The translations under genes and the position numbers were made by a program. A model generated the notes under the pieces. It worked only from the letters and a program-made list of their open reading frames with translations. It searched no databases and was not told the DNA's origin. Shown here one piece after another: positions 34,267 to 46,723 of a stretch of DNA of 64,000 bases (within the stretch, counting starts at the first letter, position 1; each line of letters starts with the position of its first letter). Source of the stretch: Tundrisphaera sp051175315 (GTDB taxonomy: Bacteria; Planctomycetota; Planctomycetia; Isosphaerales; Isosphaeraceae); assembly GCF_051175315.1 (NCBI RefSeq), contig NZ_CP195100.1, positions 806,001 to 870,000 on the forward strand. Reading direction: 5' to 3'.

Positions 34267-35655
34267 ATGCCGAGACGATGGCCTTCGCGGGGTCCCGGGC
34301 CGCTCTCGGCCCCGATCGCCGCCCTGATCGTGCTGGGGATGGCGGGCGTATCGGCGAGGGCGGCCGAGCCCCGGACACGCCCGGCGACCTCCTCCGACGT
34401 CCCCGCCCGGATCGGCGGCGGGTCGTGCGCCGCGAAGGGTTGCCACGGCGGGGTCGGCGCCTCCGACCCGGCCCACGGGGCGGTCGCCTTCCAGGGCGGG
34501 GAGTTCACCACCTGGCGGACCTTCGACCCGCACGCCCGGGCCGGCAGCGTCCTGCGGGACGAGCGCTCCCGGGGGATCGCCAAACGGCTCTCGCGACGGC
34601 TCGACGGCCGGCCTGCGCACCAGGCCCCGGCCTGCCTGGCCTGCCACGCCCCCGCCGCGTCGCTCGGGCCGATCGGCGGGGCCGATCCCGATCCCGCCGC
34701 GGAAAGCCTCCGGGCTGGCGTCGACTGCGAGGCCTGCCACGGCCCGGCCTCGCGGTGGAAGGACGCTCATCTCGCGGCCGACTGGCGGGCGAAGGATGCC
34801 GGGTTTAAGGCCGAGGCCGGGATGATCGACCTCGATGCGCCCCTGGCGCGGGTCCGGTCCTGCGTCGGCTGCCACGTCGGCGATCGGTCGCGGGGGATGG
34901 ACGTCGACCACGACCTGATCGCGGCCGGCCATCCCCGACTCAATTTCGAGTTCGCCTCGTACCTGGCCGCCTACCCCAAGCACTGGCGGGAGCCCGACTC
35001 CTTCAACGAGGCCCAGGCCTGGGCGCTGGGGCAGGTCGCGGTCGCCTGGGCGGGGGTTGACCTCCTGCACGATCGGGCCGAGGCCGCCGGCGCCGACGGG
35101 CCGGGCCCCTGGCCCGAGTTCTCCGAATACGCCTGCTTCTCGTGCCATCGCGAGCTGCCGAGCACGGTGGGCGGCTCGCCCGGCGGTGCCCATGCCGCCG
35201 GCTCCCCCCTGTCCTGGGCGACCTGGCCCCTGGCGATGCTGCCCGCGCTGGACCCGGTCCGGGGGGGCGCGGAGTTCGCCCCGCTCCGCTCTGCGATGGC
35301 CCGCGACGAGCCCGACCCCGCCGAGGTGGCCCGGCTGGCCCGCGACCGCTCCGGGTCGCTCGATGCCTGGATCCGGGCGCTGGAAGGGGAGCGATTCGAC
35401 GCGGCCCGGGTCGACGGGCTGATCAAGGCGCTGGAGGCCGACCCTTTCCCGAACCCGTCCGAAACCTGGGACGCGGCGACGCAGCGCTACCTGGGCCTCT
35501 CGGCCCTGGGCCGTTCCCGCCATGCACCCGGGGGCGCGGCCGGGTCGCTCCCGGGGATCGACCCGAAATGGCTGGCGTTCCCCCCCGGATTCGACAGCCC
35601 GCGCGTCGTCCGCGATCCCGAATCCTCCGCGGGTTCGAACGCGAAGGCACGCTGA
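34267..35655 (+). CDS. Pentaheme cytochrome, c554-like, with a CX4CH first heme site
   Basis: This 462-residue protein has a leader (SAPIAALIVLGMAGVSARAAE). Heme sites are C54-C59-H60 (an unusual CX4CH), C123-H127, C154-H158, C199-H203 and C290-H294. The spacing and the segments GVDCEACHGPASRWKDAH and AAGHPRLNFEFASY fit the multiheme cytochrome c554 family, whose members carry electrons in the periplasm. Residues after ~310 are free of heme motifs. It diverges from actA, so it may exchange electrons with ACIII or an outside acceptor (inference). The CX4CH site might not be loaded with heme. Confidence 0.8.
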   Translation: MPRRWPSRGPGPLSAPIAALIVLGMAGVSARAAEPRTRPATSSDVPARIGGGSCAAKGCHGGVGASDPAHGAVAFQGGEFTTWRTFDPHARAGSVLRDERSRGIAKRLSRRLDGRPAHQAPACLACHAPAASLGPIGGADPDPAAESLRAGVDCEACHGPASRWKDAHLAADWRAKDAGFKAEAGMIDLDAPLARVRSCVGCHVGDRSRGMDVDHDLIAAGHPRLNFEFASYLAAYPKHWREPDSFNEAQAWALGQVAVAWAGVDLLHDRAEAAGADGPGPWPEFSEYACFSCHRELPSTVGGSPGGAHAAGSPLSWATWPLAMLPALDPVRGGAEFAPLRSAMARDEPDPAEVARLARDRSGSLDAWIRALEGERFDAARVDGLIKALEADPFPNPSETWDAATQRYLGLSALGRSRHAPGGAAGSLPGIDPKWLAFPPGFDSPRVVRDPESSAGSNAKAR

Positions 35656-35780
35656 TCGCTGGTCGTGTAGCGGATCGGAATCAGAGGGGATGTCGGGATG
35701 GTCCCGGCTCCTCGCCTCCCTCGCCGCGATTGGGGTGAGCGGATCGGCCCGGTTGACCGCCGCGAAAGGACAGACGAACC

Positions 35781-36764
35781 GTGCAACTCGGGATGATCGG
35801 CCTCGGCCGGATGGGCGGCAACATGGTGCGCCGGCTCATGAAAGCCGGGCACGACTGCGTGGTTTTCGACCACAATCAGGAATCGGTCAAGGCCCTGGAA
35901 GCCGAGGGGGCGGTGGGGGCGACCTCGCTGGAAGACTTCGCCTCGAAGCTGGCACGGCCCCGCGCGGCCTGGGTGATGGTCCCCTCCGGCAACCCGACCG
36001 AGGCCACCGTCGAGCAACTGGGCGAGGTCTTCGAGGCCGGCGACATCATCATCGACGGCGGTAATTCCTATTTCAAGGATGACGTCCGGCGCTCGAAGAT
36101 GCTCGAGCCCAAGGGCATCCACTACGTGGACGTCGGGACCAGCGGGGGCGTCTGGGGCATCGAACGCGGCTACTGCATGATGATCGGCGGGCCCGAGGAG
36201 GCGGTGCGGCACCTCGACCCGATCCTCAAGGCGCTCGCCCCCGGCATCGGCGACGTCCCCCGCACCCCGGGGCGCGAGGGCAAGGGCGGGACCGCCGAGG
36301 AAGGGTACCGGTACTTCGGCCCCTCCGGCGCGGGGCATTTCGTCAAGATGATCCACAACGGAATCGAGTACGGCCTGATGCAGGCCTACGCCGAGGGCCT
36401 GGACATCTTCCGCAACGCCAACTCCAAGGATCTGCCGGAAGAGTACCGCTACGACCTCGACATCGCGGACATCACCGAGGTCTGGCGGCGGGGCAGCGTG
36501 GTCGGGTCGTGGCTGCTGGACCTGACCGCGATGGCCCTGATCGAGAACCCCGACCTCTCCAACTACACCGGGTATGTCCAGGATTCGGGCGAGGGACGAT
36601 GGACGGTCATGGCCGCGGTGGAGGAGGCCGTGCCCGCCGACGTCCTCACGACGTCGCTCTACGCCCGCTTCCGCTCGCGGCAGGATCATACGTTCGCCGA
36701 CAAGGTCCTGTCCGCGATGCGCAACAAGTTCGGCGGCCACGTCGAGCGCCCGACCGGCGGTTGA
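35781..36764 (+). CDS. gnd: 6-phosphogluconate dehydrogenase, decarboxylating (short type)
   Basis: This 327-residue enzyme oxidises and decarboxylates 6-phosphogluconate to ribulose 5-phosphate with reduction of NAD(P). It has the nucleotide motif GLGRMGGN (7-14), substrate-binding IDGGNSYF (91-98) and the catalytic segment with K189, N193 and E196, which correspond to K183, N187 and E190 of the E. coli enzyme. It belongs to the short form of the family (about 300-330 residues against ~470). The start is GTG. It opens the gnd-zwf-opcA-glk cluster. Confidence 0.93.
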   Translation: MQLGMIGLGRMGGNMVRRLMKAGHDCVVFDHNQESVKALEAEGAVGATSLEDFASKLARPRAAWVMVPSGNPTEATVEQLGEVFEAGDIIIDGGNSYFKDDVRRSKMLEPKGIHYVDVGTSGGVWGIERGYCMMIGGPEEAVRHLDPILKALAPGIGDVPRTPGREGKGGTAEEGYRYFGPSGAGHFVKMIHNGIEYGLMQAYAEGLDIFRNANSKDLPEEYRYDLDIADITEVWRRGSVVGSWLLDLTAMALIENPDLSNYTGYVQDSGEGRWTVMAAVEEAVPADVLTTSLYARFRSRQDHTFADKVLSAMRNKFGGHVERPTGG

Positions 36765-36787
36765 TCGGGGCGGATCGGACCCGAGAC

Positions 36788-36811
36788 GGCCGGCGCGACC
36801 TCGCGCCGGCC
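36788..36811 (+). promoter_or_regulatory. 10-bp stem-loop between gnd and zwf
   Basis: Arms 36788-36797 and 36802-36811 (ggccggcgcg and its complement) enclose a 4-nt loop (acct). It lies 30 bases before the zwf ATG. It could limit read-through or protect one end of a processed message; no T-run follows. Confidence 0.45.
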
Positions 36812-36841
36812 CCACCCCCCAACTCGTAGCGGGATCGACCC

Positions 36842-38458
36842 ATGCCCGACGCCAGCCGACCGCCGACCAACCCGCTGACCTCCGGCACGCCCAGCGCCCT
36901 CCTGCCCCAGCCGTGCGTGCTGGTGATCTTCGGCGGGGCGGGCGACCTGTCCTGGAGGAAGCTCCTGCCCGCCGTCTACAACCTGAACGTGGACGGGCTC
37001 TTGCCGTCGAACTTCGCCGTGGTCGGCTTCGGGCTCGGCTCCCAGGGGGACCCCGACGAGTGGTTCCGGGCCCGGGCCCGCGACGGGATCCAGCACTTCT
37101 CGCGGCAGCCCCTGGACGAGGGGCACTGGGCCGACTTCTCCCGGGCCCTGAGCTACGTCGAGGGGAGCTTCAAGGACCTCAAGGCTTATGAGACCCTGAA
37201 GGAGAAGCTCCACGCCGTCGACCAGCAGTTCGGCATCCCGGGCAGCCGGATCTTCTACCTGTCGATCCCGCCCCAGATGGTCCCGATCAGCGTCGAGCAC
37301 CTCAAGTCGGCGGGCATGGTCCAGCCGCCCGAGGAGACGCGGTCGTTCACCCGGGTGATCGTCGAGAAGCCGATCGGCCACGACCTCGACAGCGCCCGGG
37401 CCGTGATCGAGGCGGTGGCCCACGCGTTCGCCGAGAACCAGACCTACCGGATCGACCACTATCTCGGCAAGGAGACGGTCCAGAACCTCCTGGTCCTCCG
37501 GTTCGCCAACAGCATCTTCGAGCCGCTCTGGAACCAGAAATACATCGACCACGTCCAGATCACCGTGGCCGAGGAGGAGGGCCTCTCCCGCCACGACCCG
37601 AGCACCGGCGCCGTGACGGCCAGCCGGATCGGCTATTACGAGGGGGTCGGCGCTCTCCGCGACATGGTCCAGAACCACCTGCTCCAGGTGCTCTGCATGA
37701 CCGCGATGGAGCCCCCCTGGTCGTTGGAGCCCGACGTGGTCCGCGACGCCAAGTATGGCGTGCTCCGATGCCTCCGCCCGATCAAGCCGGAGGAGGTCGA
37801 CGGCTCGGTGGTCCGCGCCCAGTACATCCGGGGCGAGGTCGACGGCGAGCAGGTGCCCGACTACGAGCGCGAGGTGGTCGACTACTTCGGCAAGAGGAAC
37901 GAGCCGATCCCCAACCCGATCACCACCGAGACGTTCGTGGCGATGCGGGTCTTCATCGACAACTGGCGGTGGGCGGGCGTCCCGTTCTACCTCCGCACCG
38001 GCAAGAGGCTCCCGAAGCGGTGCAGCGAGATCGCCATCCAGTTCAAGGACGTCCCCAACGTCCTGTTCAACCAGAGCCCGGACGTGCCCCTGGAGCCTAC
38101 CCTGCTGTCGATCCGGGTCCAGCCCGAGGAGGGGATGTCGCTGCGGCTGGCCTCGAAGCTGCCGGGGCCGAAGGTCCGGATCTACCCGGTGAAGATGGAG
38201 TTCAACTACGGCACCAGCTTCGGCGGTTCGAGCCCCGAGGCGTACGAGAGGCTGCTGCTGGACGTGATGGCCGGCGACGCCACCCTGTTCATGCGCCGGG
38301 ATGCGGTGGAGGCGGCCTGGGAGTTCGTGATGCCGATCCTCGACCACTGGGCGCAGGGCCAAGTCCGGTTCCTCCCGCAGTACCAGTCCGGGACGTGGGG
38401 CCCGCGCGAGGCCGACCGCCTGATCGAGGCCGACGGCCGCGAGTGGAGGACGCTCTGA
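36842..38458 (+). CDS. zwf: Glucose-6-phosphate 1-dehydrogenase
   Basis: This 538-residue enzyme oxidises glucose 6-phosphate to 6-phosphogluconolactone, producing NAD(P)H. The coenzyme motif is GGAGDLSWRK (31-40), a variant of the usual GASGDLxxRK. The substrate and catalytic motif RIDHYLGKE lies at 203-211, with H206 near and K210 in the active site. YLRTGKRLPKR further on is conserved. It carries a short N-terminal extension of ~20 residues before the first strand. opcA starts one base after its stop. Confidence 0.96.
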   Translation: MPDASRPPTNPLTSGTPSALLPQPCVLVIFGGAGDLSWRKLLPAVYNLNVDGLLPSNFAVVGFGLGSQGDPDEWFRARARDGIQHFSRQPLDEGHWADFSRALSYVEGSFKDLKAYETLKEKLHAVDQQFGIPGSRIFYLSIPPQMVPISVEHLKSAGMVQPPEETRSFTRVIVEKPIGHDLDSARAVIEAVAHAFAENQTYRIDHYLGKETVQNLLVLRFANSIFEPLWNQKYIDHVQITVAEEEGLSRHDPSTGAVTASRIGYYEGVGALRDMVQNHLLQVLCMTAMEPPWSLEPDVVRDAKYGVLRCLRPIKPEEVDGSVVRAQYIRGEVDGEQVPDYEREVVDYFGKRNEPIPNPITTETFVAMRVFIDNWRWAGVPFYLRTGKRLPKRCSEIAIQFKDVPNVLFNQSPDVPLEPTLLSIRVQPEEGMSLRLASKLPGPKVRIYPVKMEFNYGTSFGGSSPEAYERLLLDVMAGDATLFMRRDAVEAAWEFVMPILDHWAQGQVRFLPQYQSGTWGPREADRLIEADGREWRTL

Positions 38459-38459
38459 G

Positions 38460-39590
38460 ATGGCCACCGCCTCCCAGGGGGCCGACTTCGGCCCCGACGT
38501 CCCGCTCCGCGAGGTCGACGCCGAGCTGGCCCGCCAGGCCGCCGCGATCCGGGGCGACGACCCGGCCCCGCTGCGCCACGCCCGGATGTCCAACCTGATC
38601 GTCTATTGCGGGGACCCCGGCGAGGCCGACCGGGTCTGCGGGCTGATCCCCGAGATCGTGGACCGGCACCCGGCCCGGGTCCTCCTGCTGATCGCCGACG
38701 CGGAGGGCGGGGCCGGCGAAGTGACGGCCTCGGTGCGGGTGCGCCGGGTCGGCGAGGGGGGCCGCAACGTGTCGGAGCAGATCACGCTCCGGGCCGGGGG
38801 CCGGGGCGCGGACCGGCTGCCGTTCGCGGTCCGGGGGCTGGTGATCGGCGACCTGCCGACCAACCTCTGGTGGGCCAGCGCCGAGCCCCCGCCCCTGGCC
38901 GGGCCGATCCTCCGCGACCTCGCCGAGTCGGCCCAGCAGGTGATCTACGACAGCCTGGGCTGGCGCGACCCGCACCACGGCGTGGCCGCCACCTCCCCCT
39001 GGCTCGACAGGACGGAACGCGACCCGGGCGCCGGCCGGTGGCGGGTCGCCTCGGACATCAACTGGCGGCGGCTCAAGACGTGGCGGCGCGTCCTGGCGCA
39101 GGGACTGGACCCGGCGGTCGCCCCCGGCCTGCTCGACGAGGCCTCGGAGATCCTGATCGAGCACGGCCCCCACGCCGTGACCCAGGCGTGGCACCTGGCC
39201 AGCTGGCTCGCCTCCCGGCTCCGCTGGTCCTACCGGGCCAACAAGCTGAAACCGGGCGTCGAGATCGCCTTCCAGTTCCTCGCGCCCCACGGGCCGGTCC
39301 GCCTGCGGATCGACCGGCTGCCCGAGGGCCCCCCCGCCATCCGCCGGGTCCGCGTGGCCCGGGGTTTCGAAGGCCAGGACGGCGGGGTCGAATTCACCGC
39401 CGACCCCGACGGCCGGCTGGCGATCACCCCCCTGAACGGCGAGTGCTGCGCCGACCGGACCGTCATGGGCCGCGACCAGGAGATCGCCGAGCTGATCGGC
39501 CGCCAGCTCTCCGACCGCGAGCCCGACCCGATCTTCCGCCAGAGCATGAGGGTGGCCCACGTCCTGGCGCAGCACGTCCCCTTCCATTAA
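38460..39590 (+). CDS. opcA: Glucose-6-phosphate dehydrogenase assembly protein OpcA
   Basis: This 376-residue protein follows zwf by one base, the standard place for OpcA. Typical features are RMSNLIVYCGD near 42-51, a central LPFAVRGLVIGDLPTNLWW near 120-138 and a basic Trp-rich helix region. OpcA proteins of cyanobacteria and actinobacteria promote the active oligomer of Zwf. There is no signal peptide. The identification rests on both sequence pattern and position. Confidence 0.9.
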   Translation: MATASQGADFGPDVPLREVDAELARQAAAIRGDDPAPLRHARMSNLIVYCGDPGEADRVCGLIPEIVDRHPARVLLLIADAEGGAGEVTASVRVRRVGEGGRNVSEQITLRAGGRGADRLPFAVRGLVIGDLPTNLWWASAEPPPLAGPILRDLAESAQQVIYDSLGWRDPHHGVAATSPWLDRTERDPGAGRWRVASDINWRRLKTWRRVLAQGLDPAVAPGLLDEASEILIEHGPHAVTQAWHLASWLASRLRWSYRANKLKPGVEIAFQFLAPHGPVRLRIDRLPEGPPAIRRVRVARGFEGQDGGVEFTADPDGRLAITPLNGECCADRTVMGRDQEIAELIGRQLSDREPDPIFRQSMRVAHVLAQHVPFH

Positions 39591-39602
39591 AGGATTGCTT
39601 GC

Positions 39603-40598
39603 ATGATTCTGGCCGGCGACATCGGCGGGACCAAGACGACCCTGGCGCTCTTCGAGATCGTCGGACCCAAGCTCCGCGCGACCGAGCACGTGGCGACCTT
39701 CCCGAGCGGGGAGCACGCCACCTTCGGCGAGATCCTCTCGGCGTTCCTCGCCGAGATCCCCGCCGGCACGACCATCGACGCCTGCTGCCTGGGCGTCGCC
39801 GGGGCCGTCCTGGACGGCCGGGTCGAGACGACCAACCTGCCCTGGGAGATCGACGAGCCGTCGCTGGCGGAGGCGGTCGGCGCCCCCCGCGCCACGCTGC
39901 TCAACGACCTGGAGGCGACCGCCTACGGGATGATCCACCTCGACCTCGGCGAACTCCACGTCCTGAACACGGGGACGTCGCGGCGGCGTCGCGGCAACGT
40001 CGCGGTGATCGCCGCCGGCACGGGGTTGGGCGAGGCCACCCTGTTCTGGGACGGCCGGCACTTCCAGCCGATCGCCTCGGAAGGGGGGCACTCCGACTTC
40101 GCCCCCCGCAACCCTCGCGAGGTCGAACTGCTCCAGTACCTCTGGACGAAGTTCGGCGGGCACGCCAGCTACGAGCGCGTCCTGTCCGGCGCCGGGATCG
40201 TCAACCTGTACGAGTTCCTCCGCGTCTCCGGCAACGCCCCGGAGCCGTCGTGGCTGTCCGACCGGTTCGCCGAGGCCGATGATCCCGCGATCGTGATCAG
40301 CCAGGCGGGGCTCAAGGGGGAGGATGCCAACTGCGTGGCGGCCCTCGACATGTTCGCCGAGATCTACGGGGCCGAGGCCGGCAACCTGGCGCTCAACTGC
40401 CTGGCGGTGGGGGGGGTGTTCGTCGGCGGCGGGATCGCCCCCAAGCTCCTGGATGCGCTCACGAATAACGATGCCTTCATGCGCGGATTCACCGCCAAGG
40501 GGCGGTTCAGCGAGTTCATGGAACGGTTCCACGTCAGCGTCAGCCTCAACCCCCGCGCCGCCCTGCTGGGGGCGGCCTATTACGCGATCGAGCCCTGA
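39603..40598 (+). CDS. glk: Glucokinase
   Basis: This 331-residue enzyme phosphorylates glucose with ATP to glucose 6-phosphate, the substrate of Zwf upstream. GDIGGTKT (5-12) is the ATP phosphate-binding loop, LLNDLEATAYG near 100-110 has the catalytic-site Asp, and AAGTGLGEATLFW and EGGHSDFAPRN follow as in the bacterial glucokinase (GlcK/Glk) family. It lies 12 bases after opcA, so the four genes gnd-zwf-opcA-glk form a functional set. Confidence 0.94.
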   Translation: MILAGDIGGTKTTLALFEIVGPKLRATEHVATFPSGEHATFGEILSAFLAEIPAGTTIDACCLGVAGAVLDGRVETTNLPWEIDEPSLAEAVGAPRATLLNDLEATAYGMIHLDLGELHVLNTGTSRRRRGNVAVIAAGTGLGEATLFWDGRHFQPIASEGGHSDFAPRNPREVELLQYLWTKFGGHASYERVLSGAGIVNLYEFLRVSGNAPEPSWLSDRFAEADDPAIVISQAGLKGEDANCVAALDMFAEIYGAEAGNLALNCLAVGGVFVGGGIAPKLLDALTNNDAFMRGFTAKGRFSEFMERFHVSVSLNPRAALLGAAYYAIEP

Positions 40599-40612
40599 CC
40601 GAGGACCCCGCG

Positions 40613-42127
40613 ATGGCCCGCCTCCGAATCCCCGGGATGTTGCTGGCCCTCGCGTCGGCGATGATCGCGGCCCGGCCCGCCCGGGCCCAAACGCCCCCCA
40701 ACATCGTGTTCGTCGTCGCCGACGACCTCGGATACGGCGACATCGGCTGCTTCGGGCAGGACAAGATCCGCACCCCGAACCTCGACCGCCTCGCCGCCGA
40801 GGGGATGAGGCTGACCCGGCACTACGCCGGCAACGCGGTCTGCGCCCCGTCCCGGTGCGTCCTGATGACCGGCCGGCACCCCGGCCATGCCCCGATCCGC
40901 AACAACCGCGAAGCCCAGCCCGAAGGGCAATTCCCGCTGCCCGCAGGGACCGAGACCCTGGCCCGCCGCCTTAAAGATCGGGGATACGCCACCGGGGCGT
41001 TCGGCAAGTGGGGGCTGGGCGGGCCGGGGTCCTCCGGCGAGCCGATGCGCCAGGGGATCGACCGCTTCTTCGGATACAACTGCCAGCGCATCGCCCACAA
41101 CTACTACCCGACCTTGCTTTGGGACGACGATCGCCGGCACCCGCTCGACAACCCCCCATTCTCCGCCCACGACCGCCTCAAGCCCGGCGAGGATCCCGCG
41201 AAGCCCGAGGCCTACGCCCGGTTCTCCGGCCGGCAGTACGCCCCCGACCTGATCGCCGAGCAGGCCGTCCGGTTCGTCGAGGCCAACAAGGATCGACCCT
41301 TCTTCCTGTTCCTGCCGACCACCGTGCCCCACCTGGCGCTCCAGGTCCCGGACGACTCCCTGAGGGAATACGCCGATCAGCGTTGGGACGAGGCCCCCTA
41401 CCTCGGCGACCGGAACTACCTGCCGCATCCCACGCCCCGCGCCGCCTATGCGGCGATGATCACCCGCATGGATCGCGAGATCGGCCGGATCATGGGCAGG
41501 GTCCGCGACCTCGGGCTCGACGACCGGACGATCTGCGTCTTCACCAGCGACAACGGCCCGCTCTACGACCGGCTCGGCGGGACCGACGCCGACTTCTTCC
41601 GCTCGGCCGGGGGCCTCAAGGGCCGCAAGGGATCGCTCGACGAGGGGGGCGTGCGCGTCCCGTGCATCGTCCGCTGGACGGGGAAGATCGCCGCCGGCAC
41701 CACGTCGGATCGCGTGACCGGGTTCGAAGACTGGACGCCGACCCTGATCGAACTGGCCGGCGGCTCGGGCTCGATCCCCGGCCTCGACGGGATCAGCTTC
41801 GCCCCCACCCTGATGGGCCAGAAGCAATCGCCCCGCCCGTTCCTGTATCGCGAGTTCCCCGCCTACGGCGGCCAGCAGGCCGTGTGGGCGGGGAAGTACA
41901 AGGCGATCCGCCGCAACCTCGCCCCAACCCCGGCCGCCCGCAAGCGGGGCGACGCCCCCCCGCCCTCCGCCGAACTCTACGATCTGGAGGCCGACCCGGC
42001 CGAGGCGAAGGACCTGGCGGCCGACCTCCCGGAGACGCTCGCTGAACTCTTGCGGATCGGGCGGAGGGAGCACACGCCCAACCCCGACTTCCCGTTCCCC
42101 CGGCTCGACGCCGAATCGAACCCATGA
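40613..42127 (+). CDS. Secreted arylsulfatase-like sulfatase (CAPSR motif)
   Basis: This 504-residue protein has a leader (RIPGMLLALASAMIAARPARAQ). The metal pair D37-D38 sits in VFVVADDLGYGD, and the formylglycine motif is C77-A-P-S-R81 followed by MTGRHPGH. FTSDNGPLYDR supplies the later Asp-Asn pair, and AELYDLEADPAEAKDLA is the usual C-terminal element. It hydrolyses sulfate esters in the periplasm. It follows glk by 14 bases, which could couple sugar release with sugar phosphorylation (inference). It ends 25 bases from a convergent gene. Confidence 0.92.
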   Translation: MARLRIPGMLLALASAMIAARPARAQTPPNIVFVVADDLGYGDIGCFGQDKIRTPNLDRLAAEGMRLTRHYAGNAVCAPSRCVLMTGRHPGHAPIRNNREAQPEGQFPLPAGTETLARRLKDRGYATGAFGKWGLGGPGSSGEPMRQGIDRFFGYNCQRIAHNYYPTLLWDDDRRHPLDNPPFSAHDRLKPGEDPAKPEAYARFSGRQYAPDLIAEQAVRFVEANKDRPFFLFLPTTVPHLALQVPDDSLREYADQRWDEAPYLGDRNYLPHPTPRAAYAAMITRMDREIGRIMGRVRDLGLDDRTICVFTSDNGPLYDRLGGTDADFFRSAGGLKGRKGSLDEGGVRVPCIVRWTGKIAAGTTSDRVTGFEDWTPTLIELAGGSGSIPGLDGISFAPTLMGQKQSPRPFLYREFPAYGGQQAVWAGKYKAIRRNLAPTPAARKRGDAPPPSAELYDLEADPAEAKDLAADLPETLAELLRIGRREHTPNPDFPFPRLDAESNP

Positions 42128-42152
42128 GCCGGGCGACGGCGAGGCGAGGGCG

Positions 42153-43304
42153 TCATCCCGCGTCGCCGATCGCGAGCGAGACCTCGGGCTTTTCCGGGTC
42201 GGCCATCGCCGATCGGATGACGCGGCCCCGCCCGCGTCTTTCGAGGCCGAACGGCCCGGCGCCGAAGGGGTCGGCGACCCGCGAGAAGGCGGGCTCGCCG
42301 TCGCGGACCAGGGCGATCCCGGCGCGGAGCATCGCACGCAGGGCGATCCTGCGATCGGCCATGTGCCGGGCGCCGGCGACGGCCTCGACCAGGCTCGCCA
42401 CGACCGGGTCGGTGGCCCGGCGTGACCGGGCGAACTCGGCCAGGGCCGCCGCATGATCCGGGCGGGGCAGGTCGAGGCATCGGCCGAGTTCGGCGAAGGC
42501 AGGGCCGGTCGCCTCGACATGGGCCAGCAGGGCATCGCGATCGTCGCCCACCAGGGCCCTGAGCGCGGCGACCTCGTCCGATTTCAGGTCGATCCGGGCC
42601 CAGTCGGCATCGCCGAGTTTCGGGCCCATCGACTTGATCTGGCCGGACAGCACGCCGACCACGAACCGGGATTCGGGCCCGATGACCGCCGAGGCCGGCT
42701 CGGGCGGGGCCAGGGCGTCGAACCGGGCCGACAGGTCGTCGAGCGTGGCCCGGCGGAGGTCGGGCAGGAGGCGGCCGAGCGTCAGGAACACGGCGACCTC
42801 GCCCGCGCATTCGAACACCCGGGCGATGAGGACCCCGTCGGCACCGATCCGATGGGCGAGGGTCAGGCCGGCGAACAGGTCATCAAGCGCCTCGCGCTCC
42901 CGGCCGCCGGCGGCCTGGATTCGGGCGGACAGGCATGCCGCCCGGACCCCATACATCGGCGAGAGGCCGAGGCGATCGCGATTCAGCTTGTCGGCCGAGT
43001 CGATCTCGACGCCCCAATCGCAGGGGCCGACGGCGGCCGCCTCCCGCATCGCCTTGAGCATCGGCGCCGCCTTGCGGAGCAAAGGCTCGACGGCGGGATC
43101 GGCCAGGTCGACCTTCGGGGCCCCCCGCAGCCGCTCCCGGTCTTCAGGACTCAGATCATCGTCCCAGCCGAACGCCGCCCGGTAGATCGTCGCCGCGTTC
43201 GGCCCGACCGCCACGGCCCCGAGCGCCGAGGAGAATCGGCCCAGGCCGAATCGCGAGGCCAGGGACGAGGCGAGGAGGCGTCGGATCAGGTCGCGGCGAT
43301 GCAT
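42153..43304 (-). CDS. Hypothetical protein with Arg-rich leader
   Basis: This 383-residue protein is not assigned to a characterised family. It begins MHRRDLIRRLLASSLASRFGLG, a leader with two Arg pairs that could be a Tat or Sec signal, though the hydrophobic core is weak. The rest is mostly helical and Ala/Leu/Arg-rich, with segments such as YGVRAACLSARIQAAGGRE and DDLFAGLTLAHRIGADG that recall planctomycete-only hypothetical proteins. I chose the ATG at 43304 because the upstream in-frame sequence has no leader. It converges on the sulfatase gene and diverges from the glucosidase-like gene. Confidence 0.55.
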   Translation of the reverse strand: MHRRDLIRRLLASSLASRFGLGRFSSALGAVAVGPNAATIYRAAFGWDDDLSPEDRERLRGAPKVDLADPAVEPLLRKAAPMLKAMREAAAVGPCDWGVEIDSADKLNRDRLGLSPMYGVRAACLSARIQAAGGREREALDDLFAGLTLAHRIGADGVLIARVFECAGEVAVFLTLGRLLPDLRRATLDDLSARFDALAPPEPASAVIGPESRFVVGVLSGQIKSMGPKLGDADWARIDLKSDEVAALRALVGDDRDALLAHVEATGPAFAELGRCLDLPRPDHAAALAEFARSRRATDPVVASLVEAVAGARHMADRRIALRAMLRAGIALVRDGEPAFSRVADPFGAGPFGLERRGRGRVIRSAMADPEKPEVSLAIGDAG

Positions 43305-43522
43305 CGAAACGTCCCACGATGATGGCGGGTCGCGGCAGATCAAATCCCGATCGTACCTTGCCGGCTCGGTTCTCCGCCAGCACATCCATCTCGTAAGGTG
43401 ATGACTGTTATTCATGGGGCGGATCCAGGATACTGGAAGACATGAGTCGGCTCCAACCACTTATCCGTTGGCAGGATGCGGCGTGGCGGGCTGGGTCGTT
43501 AGGGCACGAGGTGGACGGACGC

Positions 43523-46198
<2,676 letters not shown>

Positions 46199-46422
46199 GC
46201 CGCCGGCGGTCTCGGGCAGCAAGCCGATGCGCGGCGGGCACCCCGGTTCCTCCCGGAGCCGCCCGCCGCCCCTCCACCCCGATCATTCCGCGGCGATCCC
46301 GGTTTGGCACGGCGCGTGCAATTCCAATCTCCCATCTGGATGCGGCCCGGATCGCTTCGGATCCGCCCGAATCGCCCGAAGGATGCGGGCCCAACTCCTG
46401 ACCTTTGATGGGGGACATAATC

Positions 46423-46689
46423 ATGATCGGCGCTCTGATCGGCTGGATGGTTCTCGGACTGGTCGCCGGCTTCCTGGCCCGCCTGCTCCACCCGGGGCGC
46501 GACTCCATGAGCCTGCTCGCCACGATGGTGCTCGGCATCCTCGGCTCGCTGCTCGGCGGCGGCGTCAGCTACCTCCTCAACCTGGCCAGGGACCCGTATA
46601 CGCCGGGCGGCTGGATCATGGCCACGATCGGCGCGATCGTCCTGCTCGCCTTCGGCTGGTTCGGCTCGCGGTCCCGCGCGACCCTCTGA
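46423..46689 (+). CDS. GlsB/YeaQ/YmgE family membrane protein
   Basis: This 88-residue protein has three membrane helices, with the family pattern IGWMVLGLVAGFLAR at the start and GGWIMATIGAIVLL near the end. YeaQ/GlsB proteins are small stress-associated inner membrane proteins of unclear function. The ATG at 46423 is chosen because a GGGGGA ribosome-binding site lies just before it; another in-frame ATG is 15 bases upstream. A perfect hairpin follows 35 bases after the stop. Confidence 0.85.
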   Translation: MIGALIGWMVLGLVAGFLARLLHPGRDSMSLLATMVLGILGSLLGGGVSYLLNLARDPYTPGGWIMATIGAIVLLAFGWFGSRSRATL

Positions 46690-46723
46690 GCCGACTCGCC
46701 CGCCGTCAAGGCCTGAAATCACA

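Noticed and set aside
35625..35650. Another gggttcgaac T-loop-like string
   Set aside because: It is within the last codons of the c554-like gene, with no cloverleaf around it.
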